A stretch of DNA of 64,000 nt from Ustilago trichophora (lineage: Eukaryota; Basidiomycota; Ustilaginomycetes; Ustilaginales; Ustilaginaceae): contig OOIN01000001.1 of assembly GCA_900323505.1 (NCBI GenBank), forward strand, positions 496,001 through 560,000. The letters run 5' to 3'. The notes beneath the pieces were generated by a model. That model did not search any database. It had not been told where the DNA came from and worked only from the letters and a program-made list of their open reading frames with translations. Shown one piece after another: positions 40,720 through 51,318 of this stretch. Numbering within the stretch: position 1 is the stretch's first letter; every line of letters begins with the position of its first letter. The translations under genes and the position numbers were made by a program.

Positions 40720-42139
40720 TCATACCGCCTGGGTGGCATCTATCTCGATAGCGGGAACGATCGACGCCATAAACTTGAGAAAGATGATCATGTACTGATC
40801 TACGCGCAATCCTTCCACTTCCTCGTCTGCCACCTCTGTGCCTCCTTCCGCTGGTGTGGCAGCTCCGCCATCCTTTGCCTCTCCCGCCGCTGCTGTGCTT
40901 GCCTCGGCACCCGTAGTACCACCACCACCGCCCGTAACACGCTTGACAGCACTACTCAAACCCCAGCCCTTCTTCTTCTTCTTCTCCCCCGCTGGCGCGA
41001 CCCCTGATGCAGCAGCGGCTTTCTTCTGCTCCTCGATCACCGATGCATTCATACGCTCAATGACCTTTTTCATCACACTAGCGTGCTTGCAGGGGTGGAT
41101 GCTGGCCGTTGCTACACCGACGGTGGATGCCGAAGAGGTGGCGGAGCTATCGGGTCCAGCATGGCCATGGGGGAACGGCTCGATGGTGACCGTCTTCTGG
41201 GCGTAGTCTGATGACACGTCTTCAAAGATCTGTGCGGGCTTGAGAGGGACTCCATGCTCGTCGTAGCCTACAAGCCACATGCGCGGCGTTTGATAGTACT
41301 TGTCGTAGGTGATGATGCAGTCGTATTTGCGGACGGAGAGAAGCTTTCCATTGTCACCGACGTTGGAAGTCGAGGTAGGCAGCGTGGGCGGAGCAGCGGT
41401 CGCCGGGTCGTCTTCTTCTTCGACACCACCAGCGAGGTCATCCATCTCGTCGTCCATGTCTGGGATGTCAGGGATGTCGGGAATGTCGCCGATGTCGTTG
41501 GAGGATGAAGAAGGTTCCAGCGAAGACCCTGCTCCCGCAACGCTGATTCCGGCGATACGGGCGGCAAGATCATCCTCCTGACCCTCTGTCAGCTGGTGCT
41601 CTGGTGCAGACTGATCCTCGCCGATATCTGGGATGTCGAGCATTTCGGCTGTACGACTGTTGGGTCCGCCTTGCTGGTCAAAGTGAGTTGCGACCCACTG
41701 ATCATCTTCGCCTGCATCCTCGCCACTCTCGTCGAAGCTCATGAGCTTTTCATCGTCCTCCTTGAGCCCGACGCCTACGCCCTTCTCGATCTGACTGACA
41801 CGGCGCAAGGATGGAACACCGCATGAGATGAGGAACTGTTTGTCCTTCGGCAGATAGTCGCGTGCTTTGGATGGGCTGCCGGCACACCACTGCCATGTGG
41901 GGAATTTGTATGATAGGAAGTCACCGGCCGCTACGAACTCGTCTGTGATGATCCACAAGCAGCAGGAGTTGGAGCAAGATCTGTATGTCAGCTACCTCTA
42001 CATACAAAGCGGAGATCAACTAGCTTTAGACGAGCTACATACCTGGTGTGATCCTGCCATGCTCCTTGAACTTGGATTCTCTCAAAACGGGAGAGAGGTA
42101 TTCTCGCACGGCCCAAAAGTGGGTCTGCAGGGCGTTCAT
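40720..42139 (-). CDS. ATG3: Autophagy E2-like enzyme ATG3 (join complement 40720..41942, 42043..42139)
   Basis: ATG3 conjugates ATG8 to phosphatidylethanolamine during autophagosome growth and Cvt transport. Exon 1 starts at an ATG with [19 protein letters not shown] and ends at CCAG|GTATGT. A 100-nt intron joins it, through CAG at 41943-41945, to [19 protein letters not shown]; the junction reproduces the family [12 protein letters not shown] word. The full product has 439 residues. An acidic, Asp/Ile/Pro-rich insertion (about 110-210) is followed by the E2 core ([20 protein letters not shown]). The HPC motif places the thioester Cys at 317. A Lys/Gly/Ala-rich insertion interrupts the distance to the C-terminal [20 protein letters not shown]. 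It converges with MOD5 (238 bp apart). Confidence 0.93.
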
Positions 42140-45100
42140 GTTGATGCTCTGGCGCCAATCGAAACCGACAAAGTAAGTATGTTGTGTGGATAGGAGTTTG
42201 TCCAGGTGGCGATGGAGCTGGGGTTGATGGAAATGATTGGTGTGGGGTTGAAACGGCTGGTTGCGCAGCACAGGGTGTTGCGTGTGCGTGTGATGCGCAT
42301 CAGCTGAGGTCTACATGGTCCGTGTTCCGGCTGTGTGTGAAATGTGTGTGTTTTAGTGACTTTAGACCCTGAACGCACGCGCGCGCGCGCCTTTTTTGTT
42401 GCTCAAAATGTTAGAAGTGAGCTCAGAATTATTGGGCTGGGAAAATAAATTGAGATGCTCAATATTGAGGCTGCGAAAAGGGGCTGGAAAGTAGAGCTTG
42501 AAAGAGATGCATTGATTGGTCGAGAAGGATCTCGCTATCGCCCGGTGCATAGTAAGCCCACGTACCGCAGTGTCGCTATTCCGAAGCATCGACCTTTCGA
42601 TGGTGCGTGATGGGCAACATCCGAGCAGGTGAAAGCAATCTACCGGCCAACAGGAAGGTCCCTCTCCAGACCATCGTTTCAGGTACCGCAAGTGTAGCCT
42701 CGGAAAAGCCATTGTTACATCAACTTCATTCCCCGGTATCCCAACTTGCGCTTCATCAATGTTAGAAGATAGCAAAGATGACCGAGGAACGCGTGTGCAG
42801 TATCTTCACCATCGACCAATCAATCAAGACATGGGGTCGCGACCCGTGTGAGAATCAAGCGAGATAGCTCCCATCCACGGAAGATCGAGAGGCGAGACCA
42901 TATCATGTGAACGCGCGCTTTCAGTACACAGCTGGCTGATGTTCCCGACAGGGTTGACCGACTAATCTGGAGGCTGTTGCCGTGTGTACTGTACATGTGT
43001 CCTCTACTGCTGTTGCTGAAAGCAGCCTTGCCAACGAGCGGACACTGAATGCTAAGCTGGGGGTCAAAAGAGCATGAGTGAGCGCAAATAGCAGAACGCA
43101 TGATGGTCTGGACTCGAGGCCCGGCCAAGTGGAACCGACTCTGAAAGGTGGACCCCACAACCAAGAGTGGAGGCTACACAGCTTTGTTCACACAAGGTTG
43201 CAGCGGGTTGTTGCAATGAACGAGCGAGCGAGCAAGCAAGCATGAGTGGGAAAGGATACAGTAGCTCGCAGCGTACGCTTCGAAAACTTTCCTTGACGTT
43301 TTGCATTGTTGTACAAAAAGTGCGTCACTGAATCTGGAAAATCGGCAGCGTCCATCACTGTAAGCGAGGCTCGAATCGACGCGCCGATCCGCGTGTCAAG
43401 AATAAGAGCGACGCAATGAGATCCTGACGATCGAAGAGTGCCTCGGTCATGCGCCTAAACTGCGCCTATGTCCGCGAATTTGCATTGAGCCACACTCAAG
43501 TTCTGCCGCTCCGCCCAAACTTATTTTTGTGCTCTTACACTTTGACCCAAAACCTTGACTTCGCGATCATGCAGCGGCATTCTGTCTCCACACCTTTGTC
43601 TGTTGCGCACTGTGTTCGGCGATCCATCCTGTAAGCGAGCTTCCGGGATCCACGTCCCGCCCTGTGTTTCCCTCAACAAGACATTATCCAAGAGAACGGG
43701 GCGGACTCCGTGCCCGATCCCGAAAGACATGAGATCCACTCTTTTACGCATGCCAGTTCCTCCACTTTCGAATAAATCCCCTAAAACGAATAGGGCAGGC
43801 TCAGATTGTGTAGGCTTCGGCCAGATCTGATTCCAGTTGGCCGATGGAGCAGAAGCATTGTGGATTTCGCAGTCAAGGCGGTGCGACTGCTGCAAAACCA
43901 AACGCCGTGGTGACCCATGAGGTTTTCCGCTTGGCATCCTGCTCTCGCTGGCGCGGCAACACCTTCGGCCTATATTGGCACCGATCATAGCCAAAACAAG
44001 ATTGCAATGAAAAGATAGTGTAGCTGTCGCAGTGATGCCAGCATAGTCTGTTGTAGAAGGCAGACAATGGCGGAGATCAAGATGGACAGCCGGAGCTTGG
44101 CGGAGCATAGTTGATGCTCCAATCCCTGCTTTACCGGGTGATCTTTCGAGAGAGGACCCTCAGAATTTCACGGCTGTACACAGTGACCGTGTGGCTGGCT
44201 GACTGTGCAAGAAACTCTAGGACAAAAAAAGAGCATATGGATGCGTCACAACAAAGCATTGCTACCCTGTGATGCCATTTAGCTAACCCCTCTTTCTCAA
44301 GCGTGTTCACCACAGCTGAGAGACTTTGGGCGCTCATGTAAACATCGGCAGCTGCTCATTCGTAGGGCGCTTTGCTGCTTGTTGCATTGTCGAGTCCTTG
44401 GAGACCTGCGAACGAGGACGGGCGAGGTACAGAACAAGCATCGCAAGCAGCTCACACGGAACTCGGACGGGCCACGGAAGCAAATAGCGGCAGACAGCCC
44501 GGGCTTTGGAGGCCAACAATAGCACTTCGATCTCGAAGGAAATGCGGAAAGGGCGAGCCGAGGTAAACTTTCCAACACGACACAGTTTCCGTAGTATTGT
44601 GTAGCTCAAAATAAGAGAGAGGGACAATGGAGAAAGTGAGGAGGAAGGAGAGCAAGGCTTGGCCAGATGTCTGGGCATTGCCAGATTCCAAAACCCGGGA
44701 CGCCGAAAGGATACGCGCACAGTTGCTGGCTAGAATCGGATGAGAAAAGGGATTTGTGTACGACTCAACTGAGACACGAGAGGTAGTGAAGGTCAAGATG
44801 GAAGATTCCGAACGGACGCCCTCTCTCAGAAATCTACCTGAGTCGAGGAAGCATCCTTCTCCCAGCGGTATTCAGCAGCCGTGTACAGCGCGTTATCTTT
44901 TTCCGTGCCACTCCTGTCAACCGCAAGCAACCGCCATTTCGATCTGCGTGGATTCTGGACCTGGCCAGCTGCTGCGCTTTTCGAACCTTTCTTTGTTTTC
45001 TTTCCTCTATCCTCTTGTGCCCCATCCGCTTGTTCGAGACTCTTTTGGTTCTCTCTTTTTTTTTTTTTTTTTTTTTTCTTTTTTTTTTTTTTAAAAAAAA

Positions 45101-45977
45101 AAACAATTCTATCGCCGCTCTCACATTTGTTCAACTTGTCCCACTCAGCAGCCTCTCAAGACGCTTGTGTGCCGGCTTTTGCGTCTCTGCCGTTTCTAAT
45201 GTTTCTTCATATCCTATCATGCGCGTAAAACTTGCTTTGACGAGGTGCCTTCTGACAAATATCTCTCACTCACACTCTGGTTCTGCTGGTTGCCATGTTT
45301 GACATTTTTTTTTCTTTTTCTTTTTGGCTAGAATCTGCAGACGCAGGTGGGTGTCCACATTGTCGGGTCGCGCCCATCGCGGCTGCGGGTGAATCAAGGC
45401 CTCTGTCTCGCTCAATCACAGTTCCGCGGTCGTGACCCTTCTCCTGCTGCCAAAGTGCCTTGCCTGGTGGCGAAAGAGGGGTGCTGGTGCACCTTCACCT
45501 TGCGGAGCTGAGGCAAGAAAGAAGCGGTACCGCCGCACTTTAGTCGCTTTCTTGCTCTCGATGGAAGCGAACCCCGAGACTCTGGCGTGCCTATCTCTCC
45601 CTCTGTTCGGCGCAACTGTGTGTGTGAGAGTGACCGTATGAATGGGCTCCTCCATCGATTGTCCTTGCTTCTCTCTCGACCACATCATACCATCTCTCCA
45701 CACTCGCATACGCCAACGAGCACTTGGCGACTTGCTCTTGTCTCTCGAGTCGATCCAAGAACAGCTCCATTCAGCTGAGGGTACGCTTCTCGACATCATC
45801 ACTATCCCAACTCCCTACCCTCATTTCACTTATCACACCATATCCTTTGGAGCTTAATTATTGCTTCGCTCTCTGCACCATCACTCTCTCGACGAGCCTA
45901 ATTCAACGCTTCCAACATCGTCGCCTGCGCTTTCACCCACACTTACGCCCACACCAGCATCTGTTGAAGCATAACCT
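42140..45977. other. Gene-poor region between ATG3 and the BLUF gene
   Basis: 3.8 kb without a supported gene. The ATG3 promoter occupies the first few hundred bases; a CG microsatellite (about 42376-42390) lies there. The longest frame, minus strand 43521-44108, resembles nothing I know. A TGTACTGTACATG palindrome occurs near 42987. From about 45620 to 45977 the plus strand is CT/CA-rich and is the likely leader of the BLUF gene. Confidence 0.5.
45056..45103. repeat. T22-C-T14-A11 homopolymer tract
   Basis: Twenty-two T, one C, fourteen T, then eleven A: the T14/A11 junction is self-complementary and could form a perfect AT cruciform. It lies about 0.9 kb upstream of the BLUF start. Confidence 0.85.
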
Positions 45978-46865
45978 ATGATCAACATGCTGCACCAACG
46001 CAGCACATCTGTTGGGCCGCTCAGCGTGCAGAGGCCAACAGTGCATCGTGAGCATCCACCCTCCATCCCTCGCTCTGCCATCCACACAGCCAATGCTTTT
46101 GAAGGCTTTGGCGAGCTTTCTTCCCCAACTCGGCCACCGGCATCGTTCACCCGCAGCGCCTCTTCCCGCAGCGCCGATGCCATCACACCAGCCAAGCGAC
46201 CATCTTCGGGACACTCTTCACGTCAGTCGTCCTCCGATTCGATCAACTCTGTCACCACTGCTTCCTCCTTCACCCGCGCCTCGCCAACAGGGAGCCTTGA
46301 CGCCGGCACCCCTGACGAGGAAGACTTGATCCAGGTTGTCTACACTTCGTCAGCACGTTCGCGTCACATGCCCATCGACGAGGTCAAGTCGATCCTGCGT
46401 GCATCTCGCCTTAACAACATGGGCAAGGGCATTACCGGTCTCCTTCTCTACCGTGATGGCTCGTTTGCACAGTTTCTCGAAGGACCTGCTGATGCGGTGG
46501 ACTCGCTGTATGACCGGATCGAGCGCGACCCTCGCCATCACGGTGTGATTCGAGTGGTCAGACAGAAGGTCACGAAGCGTGACTTCCGCCAATGGAGCAT
46601 GGCCTTCCGCGACCTTGACATGATCCGCAACCGCTCCCCATCAGCAGGCTCGGATGAGGTCGGCAACGAAATGGCACCTGAAGATCACGTCAACGAAGGC
46701 TTCAGCCAGCTCATGAACGTCGGTCTGCGCGTCGGAGACTCGACAGACAACGAGTACAGACCAGACGCATTGGGCAACGCCAAGCTCGACTTGCCCGCCG
46801 ACATGTCTGCGCCCATGCGAAAGCTTGTCACCACCTTCTACCGTCTCATGGACAGACCCCTCTAA
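45978..46865 (+). CDS. BLUF-domain blue-light receptor with disordered N-terminal extension
   Basis: BLUF domains bind FAD and rearrange a hydrogen-bond network around the flavin after blue light. The protein has 295 residues from the ATG at 45978. Residues 1-115 are Ser/Thr/Pro/Arg-rich and probably disordered. The BLUF domain spans about 116-215. The photoactive Tyr is Y122 in QVVYTSSARS, the flavin-contact Asn lies in SRLNNMGKGITGLLLY (146/147), the key Gln is Q165 in GSFAQFLEG, and Trp206/Met208 lie in DFRQWSMAF. DRIERDPRHHGVIRV matches the family DRRH region. No output domain is visible; the last 80 residues contain short helices (DMSAPMRKLVTTFYRLM) that could pair with a partner. It is intronless. 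BLUF proteins are typically bacterial and uncommon in fungi. Confidence 0.9.
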   Translation: MINMLHQRSTSVGPLSVQRPTVHREHPPSIPRSAIHTANAFEGFGELSSPTRPPASFTRSASSRSADAITPAKRPSSGHSSRQSSSDSINSVTTASSFTRASPTGSLDAGTPDEEDLIQVVYTSSARSRHMPIDEVKSILRASRLNNMGKGITGLLLYRDGSFAQFLEGPADAVDSLYDRIERDPRHHGVIRVVRQKVTKRDFRQWSMAFRDLDMIRNRSPSAGSDEVGNEMAPEDHVNEGFSQLMNVGLRVGDSTDNEYRPDALGNAKLDLPADMSAPMRKLVTTFYRLMDRPL

Positions 46866-47602
46866 TCACTTTTCTCTCTCCATCTCTTTGTCATTTTTTC
46901 ATCCTTCCCCTGGTATACCCCCTTGGCTACTGTCTTTCATGTCATTGTAGCTTAGCTTTCGGTCATGTTGCGTTTCTTTCTCTTCTGGGTTTTCATCTGT
47001 GATCACATTGGTATCCTCTATTTGGGTCTTCACTCCAGTCTCATCTTTCTCCAAGCTTGCGGTGTATGGGCAATATAGTCACGTTTTTCTTTTTAATCAT
47101 CTCTCATACTTTCCCATCTTTATTCGCAATGTGTCATTGATCTTGAGGAACGAAAAACGTAGGAGAGGGAAAGGATCGATGTACTACTGACTGAGTCGTT
47201 TCGGCGAACAGCGGCTTCTTGAGACATGTCGTCCTCTAAGCAAGAAAAGTGGTACAAAGTGGAGCTTGGGACGCTGCCAAAAGAATCGGTTGCTGAGTTC
47301 GTAAGTTTTGCTCTTGACGCAGCGTTCTATGAGGTAAGGAAGACGACCCGAGGGTCCAGTCAGAGTCAGCCATCATCGCGCTCCTTCCTTTTCTCCACTT
47401 TTTTTAAAAAAATTTGTTAGGCTAACGCTCGGTCACACCTTCGGGTTTCGGGCTTGGAATGCAGCACCCTCTTCTCGAAAAAATTTGGGAAATGCACACA
47501 CAAACAAAGCTTCTTAAACTCGAAAACCCTTGAAGTTGGTGCCACCTTCCCCAAACGCTTCACCAAACCATCACAACCGCCAAAGAGCAACGATCAGCGA
47601 CA
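46866..47602. other. BLUF 3' flank and ESF1 promoter, with a doubtful small frame
   Basis: The first 300 bp look like a T-rich 3' UTR. An ATG at 47226 opens 64 codons (MSSSKQEKWYKVELGTLPKE...) that read protein-like for about 35 residues and then meet GTAAGT/GTAAGG words, as if this were a first exon. No convincing partner exon was found before ESF1, so I do not call a gene. The rest is ESF1 promoter. Confidence 0.35.
47477..47486 (+). promoter_or_regulatory. RRPE-like element upstream of ESF1
   Basis: GAAAAAATTT, a close match to the yeast rRNA-processing element, lies 117 bp upstream of the ESF1 ATG. A second A/T core (TTTTTTTAAAAAAATTTG) lies near 47400-47417. Confidence 0.45.
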
Positions 47603-50290
47603 ATGGCCAAAGGCGGAAAGGTTTCCGGCCGTGCGCCGCAGACGTTCACCGATGCGCCAGTCACCACCGACCCGCGTTTCTCCAAAGTCCACACCGATCC
47701 TCGATTCTTGAAGCCTAAACGCGACGATACCAAGGTCGTGGTCGATGACCGTTTCAAGAGTCTCTTCGAGGATGACAAGGGCAGGAAGAAAAAGACGGAC
47801 AAGTATGGGCGGAAGATTGCGAAAGGTCAGAGCGACGCCGATCAGATGAAGCGATTCTATCGTCTTGAAGAGGATGATCTGGATCCTAGCAAGGCGGAAG
47901 AGGACGACGAGGAGGAGGATAGCGATGATGACGTTGCGCCCGTGGATTACGCTCGTGGCGAGGGCGATCTGGAGAGCAGCTCCGAAGAAGAGTCGTCGGA
48001 CGAGTCGGAAGATGACGATGACGAGGACTCCGACTCAGAAAGTGAAGACGAGGACAGCGAGGATGACGATGTCATGATTGGACCTTCCAGCGTCATTGAC
48101 AGGGAGAAGAGGAAGAAGACTGCTCGAAATGCTCGGTTCGAGGAAGAGGATGACGATGACGATGGACTCGGATCCGATATCGGCGAGATTGACTTGGACG
48201 AAGACGTTGATGAAGCCGTCTACGCCCAGCTCGACGCTCAGGCCGAGCGAGCGATCGCTGAAGGCGGTATCGAAGACGACTCGGACTCGGACGCCGAACC
48301 CTCCTCCTCTCGCAAAAAGGGCAAAAGAAAGGAGAAGGCACGCAAGACCAAGCCCAAATCTTCCAAAAACAAGATTCCTCGAGGCGACGACACCTGCCGC
48401 CTCGCCGCCGTCAACCTCGACTGGGATCACGTCCGAGCCAAAGACATCTACAAAGTCTTCAGCAGCATTGTCTCCCCCACCGCCGCCATCTCTGCCGCTG
48501 ATGCGCTGCAAGCACATCGCCGAGCTGCCGCAGAGGGCGCCCCTAAGTCTTCCTCTTCGCGCGCCAAGGCCGCTCCCGCCATCTCGCAGGTGCGAGGCAA
48601 GCTCCTCCACGTCCGCGTCTACCCCAGTGACTTTGGAAAAGAGCGCATGGCAAAGGAAGACCTTGAGGGCCCACCTCCTGAGATCTTCAAAGGCTCCAAG
48701 AATTCTGGCAACGATTCCGACTCTGAAGACGAAAAGGAGATCACTGCGAAGAGCATCGTTCAAGTTGACGAGGGCGGAGACTTCGACGAGGAAGCTTTGC
48801 GCAAGTACCAGCTTGACCGTCTCCGCTACTACTATGCAGTCGCCACGTTCGATAGCAAAGAGACCGCTCGTCACGTCTACAACGAGATCGACGGCACCGA
48901 GATGGAGCGTACTGCCAATGTGTTTGATCTGCGGTTCGTGCCGGATGGCATGGAATTCCCTGATGGCGAAGAAGGCCGCGATGTCGAATTCAGAGACCAA
49001 GCTACCGAAGACGTGGCCAACTACAAGGGTGTCGATTTCAAGACGGACGCACTGCGACACTCGCGCGTCAAGCTAACTTGGGATCAGGACGATCCGGAGC
49101 GCTCCAAGCTCACCCGCATGGTTGCACGTGGTGGTCTGACCAAGGAACAGCTCCGCGACGATGACTTCAAAGCGTACCTTGCGTCGGACACCGAGTCTGA
49201 GCCGGACGAGGATGAGATTGCGGCCAAGAACGGACGTGATCGTCTACGTGCACTTCTCAACCTCGGTGGTGGAGGGGAGGACGGCAGCGGATTTGGCAAG
49301 AAAGGCAAGCGCAACGGTGGCGTCTTTGACGACCCACGTCACGATGATGATGAGGAGCAAGGCGAGATGCAGATTACCTTTATGCCTGGTCTTTCCGAAG
49401 CTGCGGCGAAGAAGGCCGCGAGCAGTGCCAAGAAGGCTGGCGAGGACGAGACGACGTTGGAAAAGTACTTGCGCAAGCAGAAGGAGAAGAAGGAGCGCCG
49501 CAAAGCCCAGCGCTCCGGTGCTGCTGATGACGAGCAAGGTGAGGATGCAGCAGAGCAACCGGTCGATGGAGCAATCGGCAGCACTGATGCCGGCTTCGAC
49601 GATCCCTTCTTCAACGAGGATATGGATATGGAAGCTGCCCTTGCTGCCGAGTTTGGCGAAGGTGGTCCCCCGTCCAAGTCCTCCTCCACGAAGTCCTCTT
49701 CCAAGAAGTCGGCTTCCAAGAAACTCGCCGTCGATGATGACGAGATGGACCCGGCCGAAGCAGCCCGTCAACGCGCCCACCTAACCGCCTTGATTGGCGA
49801 CACCAACGACGAGCTGACCCAAGACGGACGACAGCATTTCGACATGAAGGACATTCTCCGTGTCGAGAGTGGTAAAGACGCCAAACGAGCCAAACTCCTC
49901 AAGCGGCTCAGCAAGAAGAAGCAGCGTGAGGAGGAAGCGTTCCAGGAACGCAAAGGTGCGCCTCTGGTGCAGGACTCGTTTGAGATCGATGCAAAGGATG
50001 ACAGATTCAGTGCGCTTATGGACGATCACAGGTTTGCGATTGATCCGACGCATCCTGGATTCGCAAAGACAAAGGCGATGCAGACGATCATGGATGAGCG
50101 TAGGAAGAGGCTCGATCGTGTGGATGCTGATGGTGAGCCGGTGGAGAAAGACAAGGGAGGTAAGAAGGGGGATGCAGGAAACAAGGACGATGGAGAATTG
50201 TCTGCCTTGGTTGAGAAGCTCAAGAGGCGCAACGGTGCGAATGCCGGCCAAGCTGATCAGCCATCAAAGAGGAGAAAGCGAAGGTCGTAG
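47603..50290 (+). CDS. ESF1: Pre-rRNA processing protein ESF1
   Basis: ESF1 is a nucleolar factor required for early pre-rRNA cleavage and 18S production. The single exon encodes 895 residues from an ATG in ACAATGGCC. The N-terminus carries DPRFSKVHTDPRFLKPKR and VVDDRFKSLFEDDKGRKKK, an ESF1 hallmark. Acidic Asp/Glu/Ser runs follow, then the conserved RNA-binding-like core (DDTCRLAAVNLDWDHVRAKD, LLHVRVYPSDFGKERMAKED, QLDRLRYYYAVATFDSKETA, RFVPDGMEFP). A charged linker leads to the C-terminal NUC153 domain (DDRFSALMDDHRFAIDPTHP, FAKTKAMQTIMDERRKR) and a basic tail. Length and order match yeast and human ESF1 with longer linkers. Confidence 0.95.
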   Translation: MAKGGKVSGRAPQTFTDAPVTTDPRFSKVHTDPRFLKPKRDDTKVVVDDRFKSLFEDDKGRKKKTDKYGRKIAKGQSDADQMKRFYRLEEDDLDPSKAEEDDEEEDSDDDVAPVDYARGEGDLESSSEEESSDESEDDDDEDSDSESEDEDSEDDDVMIGPSSVIDREKRKKTARNARFEEEDDDDDGLGSDIGEIDLDEDVDEAVYAQLDAQAERAIAEGGIEDDSDSDAEPSSSRKKGKRKEKARKTKPKSSKNKIPRGDDTCRLAAVNLDWDHVRAKDIYKVFSSIVSPTAAISAADALQAHRRAAAEGAPKSSSSRAKAAPAISQVRGKLLHVRVYPSDFGKERMAKEDLEGPPPEIFKGSKNSGNDSDSEDEKEITAKSIVQVDEGGDFDEEALRKYQLDRLRYYYAVATFDSKETARHVYNEIDGTEMERTANVFDLRFVPDGMEFPDGEEGRDVEFRDQATEDVANYKGVDFKTDALRHSRVKLTWDQDDPERSKLTRMVARGGLTKEQLRDDDFKAYLASDTESEPDEDEIAAKNGRDRLRALLNLGGGGEDGSGFGKKGKRNGGVFDDPRHDDDEEQGEMQITFMPGLSEAAAKKAASSAKKAGEDETTLEKYLRKQKEKKERRKAQRSGAADDEQGEDAAEQPVDGAIGSTDAGFDDPFFNEDMDMEAALAAEFGEGGPPSKSSSTKSSSKKSASKKLAVDDDEMDPAEAARQRAHLTALIGDTNDELTQDGRQHFDMKDILRVESGKDAKRAKLLKRLSKKKQREEEAFQERKGAPLVQDSFEIDAKDDRFSALMDDHRFAIDPTHPGFAKTKAMQTIMDERRKRLDRVDADGEPVEKDKGGKKGDAGNKDDGELSALVEKLKRRNGANAGQADQPSKRRKRRS

Positions 50291-50672
50291 TCATCTTTTT
50301 CCAACGTAAACCTTTGTCACGATGCAAAACATTGAGTGCTTTCCAAATTGCATCTTCCTGTGTGAAACCGACCCTCAATTCGTCGTCCTTCAGAGAGACT
50401 GTCGGTGCCTCTTGACCCTGGCGAACAGCCGTGTTGCTCCGCCTGCAAATGTGCAACTCATGAGCATGAGCAGAAGCGATGAGCCTCCCAAAGATGTCAC
50501 CTATCGAGAGAGAAACATTCTTTCCGCAGTTCCCCTTTTCAAACCTTCACCATGAAGCCTGTAACAGACGCAGTCGAGCGTCGAGCGCAGATGATTTGCT
50601 TTTTGAGATTGTCGTTGAAAAAGAAATACAAGTACAGAGCTGGCATTACCACCACCCACAACGAGTGAGCGT
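50291..50672. other. Space between convergent ESF1 and LSM5
   Basis: 382 bp of 3' flanks of the two convergent genes. No gene or repeat is supported here. Confidence 0.5.
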
Positions 50673-51318
50673 TTAGGAGTCTTCAGGGCCTTCCGAACCA
50701 GGAATAAGCTGTGAGTAGTGAGTAACAAGCAAATAACAGATCAATGTCGTCAGCACATTGGTGTGTCGCTTACGCAACAGACTTGCGAGGTAGAAACATG
50801 TTTGAAGGATTGGAGGGGACAGCTTACCATGCAGATGTTGTTACCGTTGAGCAAGGTTTGGCCGAGCTTGGTCTTTTTCTTCTTGCCGTCTGGAGAGGTT
50901 TCGCTGTTGAAGATGCGTGCGGACGGTGAGAGGTGGTCAGTTGCTGTTCTGATGTATGATAGATGCAATACTTCGTTCACTTGTGATGGAGACTCACTAC
51001 TCTGTAACGTCCTCAAGGACCATGTCTATGAGCAATCCAAATCGCAGCAGCGATGTGCGAAGGTTGTGTTTTGTCAATAAACTTCGATCTATCTTTACAA
51101 ATATATTGCAGCCGTAAGCTTGAGATGCTGGCAAGATGCTACTCACTAACGTAGTCGTCGAAACCCAACAGAGTTCCGCTGAATTCTCGATCAGTCTTCA
51201 TGATGACCCAGATGCTTGATCCGATGCACTTGTCGATGAGCTCCAGAGGCAGGATTGTGGGCAGAGCTGCTGCTGCTGCGGCAGCTCCGGCGGCTGTTGG
51301 TTCTCCTGGAGGTGCCAT
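50673..51318 (-). CDS. LSM5: Sm-like protein LSM5, four exons (join complement 50673..50708, 50828..50903, 50998..51025, 51147..51318)
   Basis: LSM5 is part of the heptameric Lsm2-8 ring on U6 snRNA and the cytosolic Lsm1-7 ring that promotes mRNA decapping and decay. Four exons join into 103 residues. Exon 1: [11 protein letters not shown], an Ala run, [19 protein letters not shown] and [12 protein letters not shown], donor GTGAGT. Exon 2 is only 28 nt and encodes NMVLEDVTE plus two bases. Exon 3 encodes the rest of the Tyr, [20 protein letters not shown] and NNICM, donor GTAAGC. Exon 4 encodes [11 protein letters not shown] and a stop. All phases agree, and the joined sequence follows human LSM5 throughout, covering Sm1 and Sm2 motifs. 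Introns are 121, 94 and 119 nt. It diverges from BUD13. Confidence 0.95.

Noticed and set aside
42362..42775. 137-codon minus-strand frame upstream of ATG3
   Set aside because: It ends in the CG microsatellite and resembles no protein.
43521..44108. 195-codon minus-strand frame in the gap before the BLUF gene
   Set aside because: Composition is random-looking, no motif or splice context is seen, and no family is recognised.
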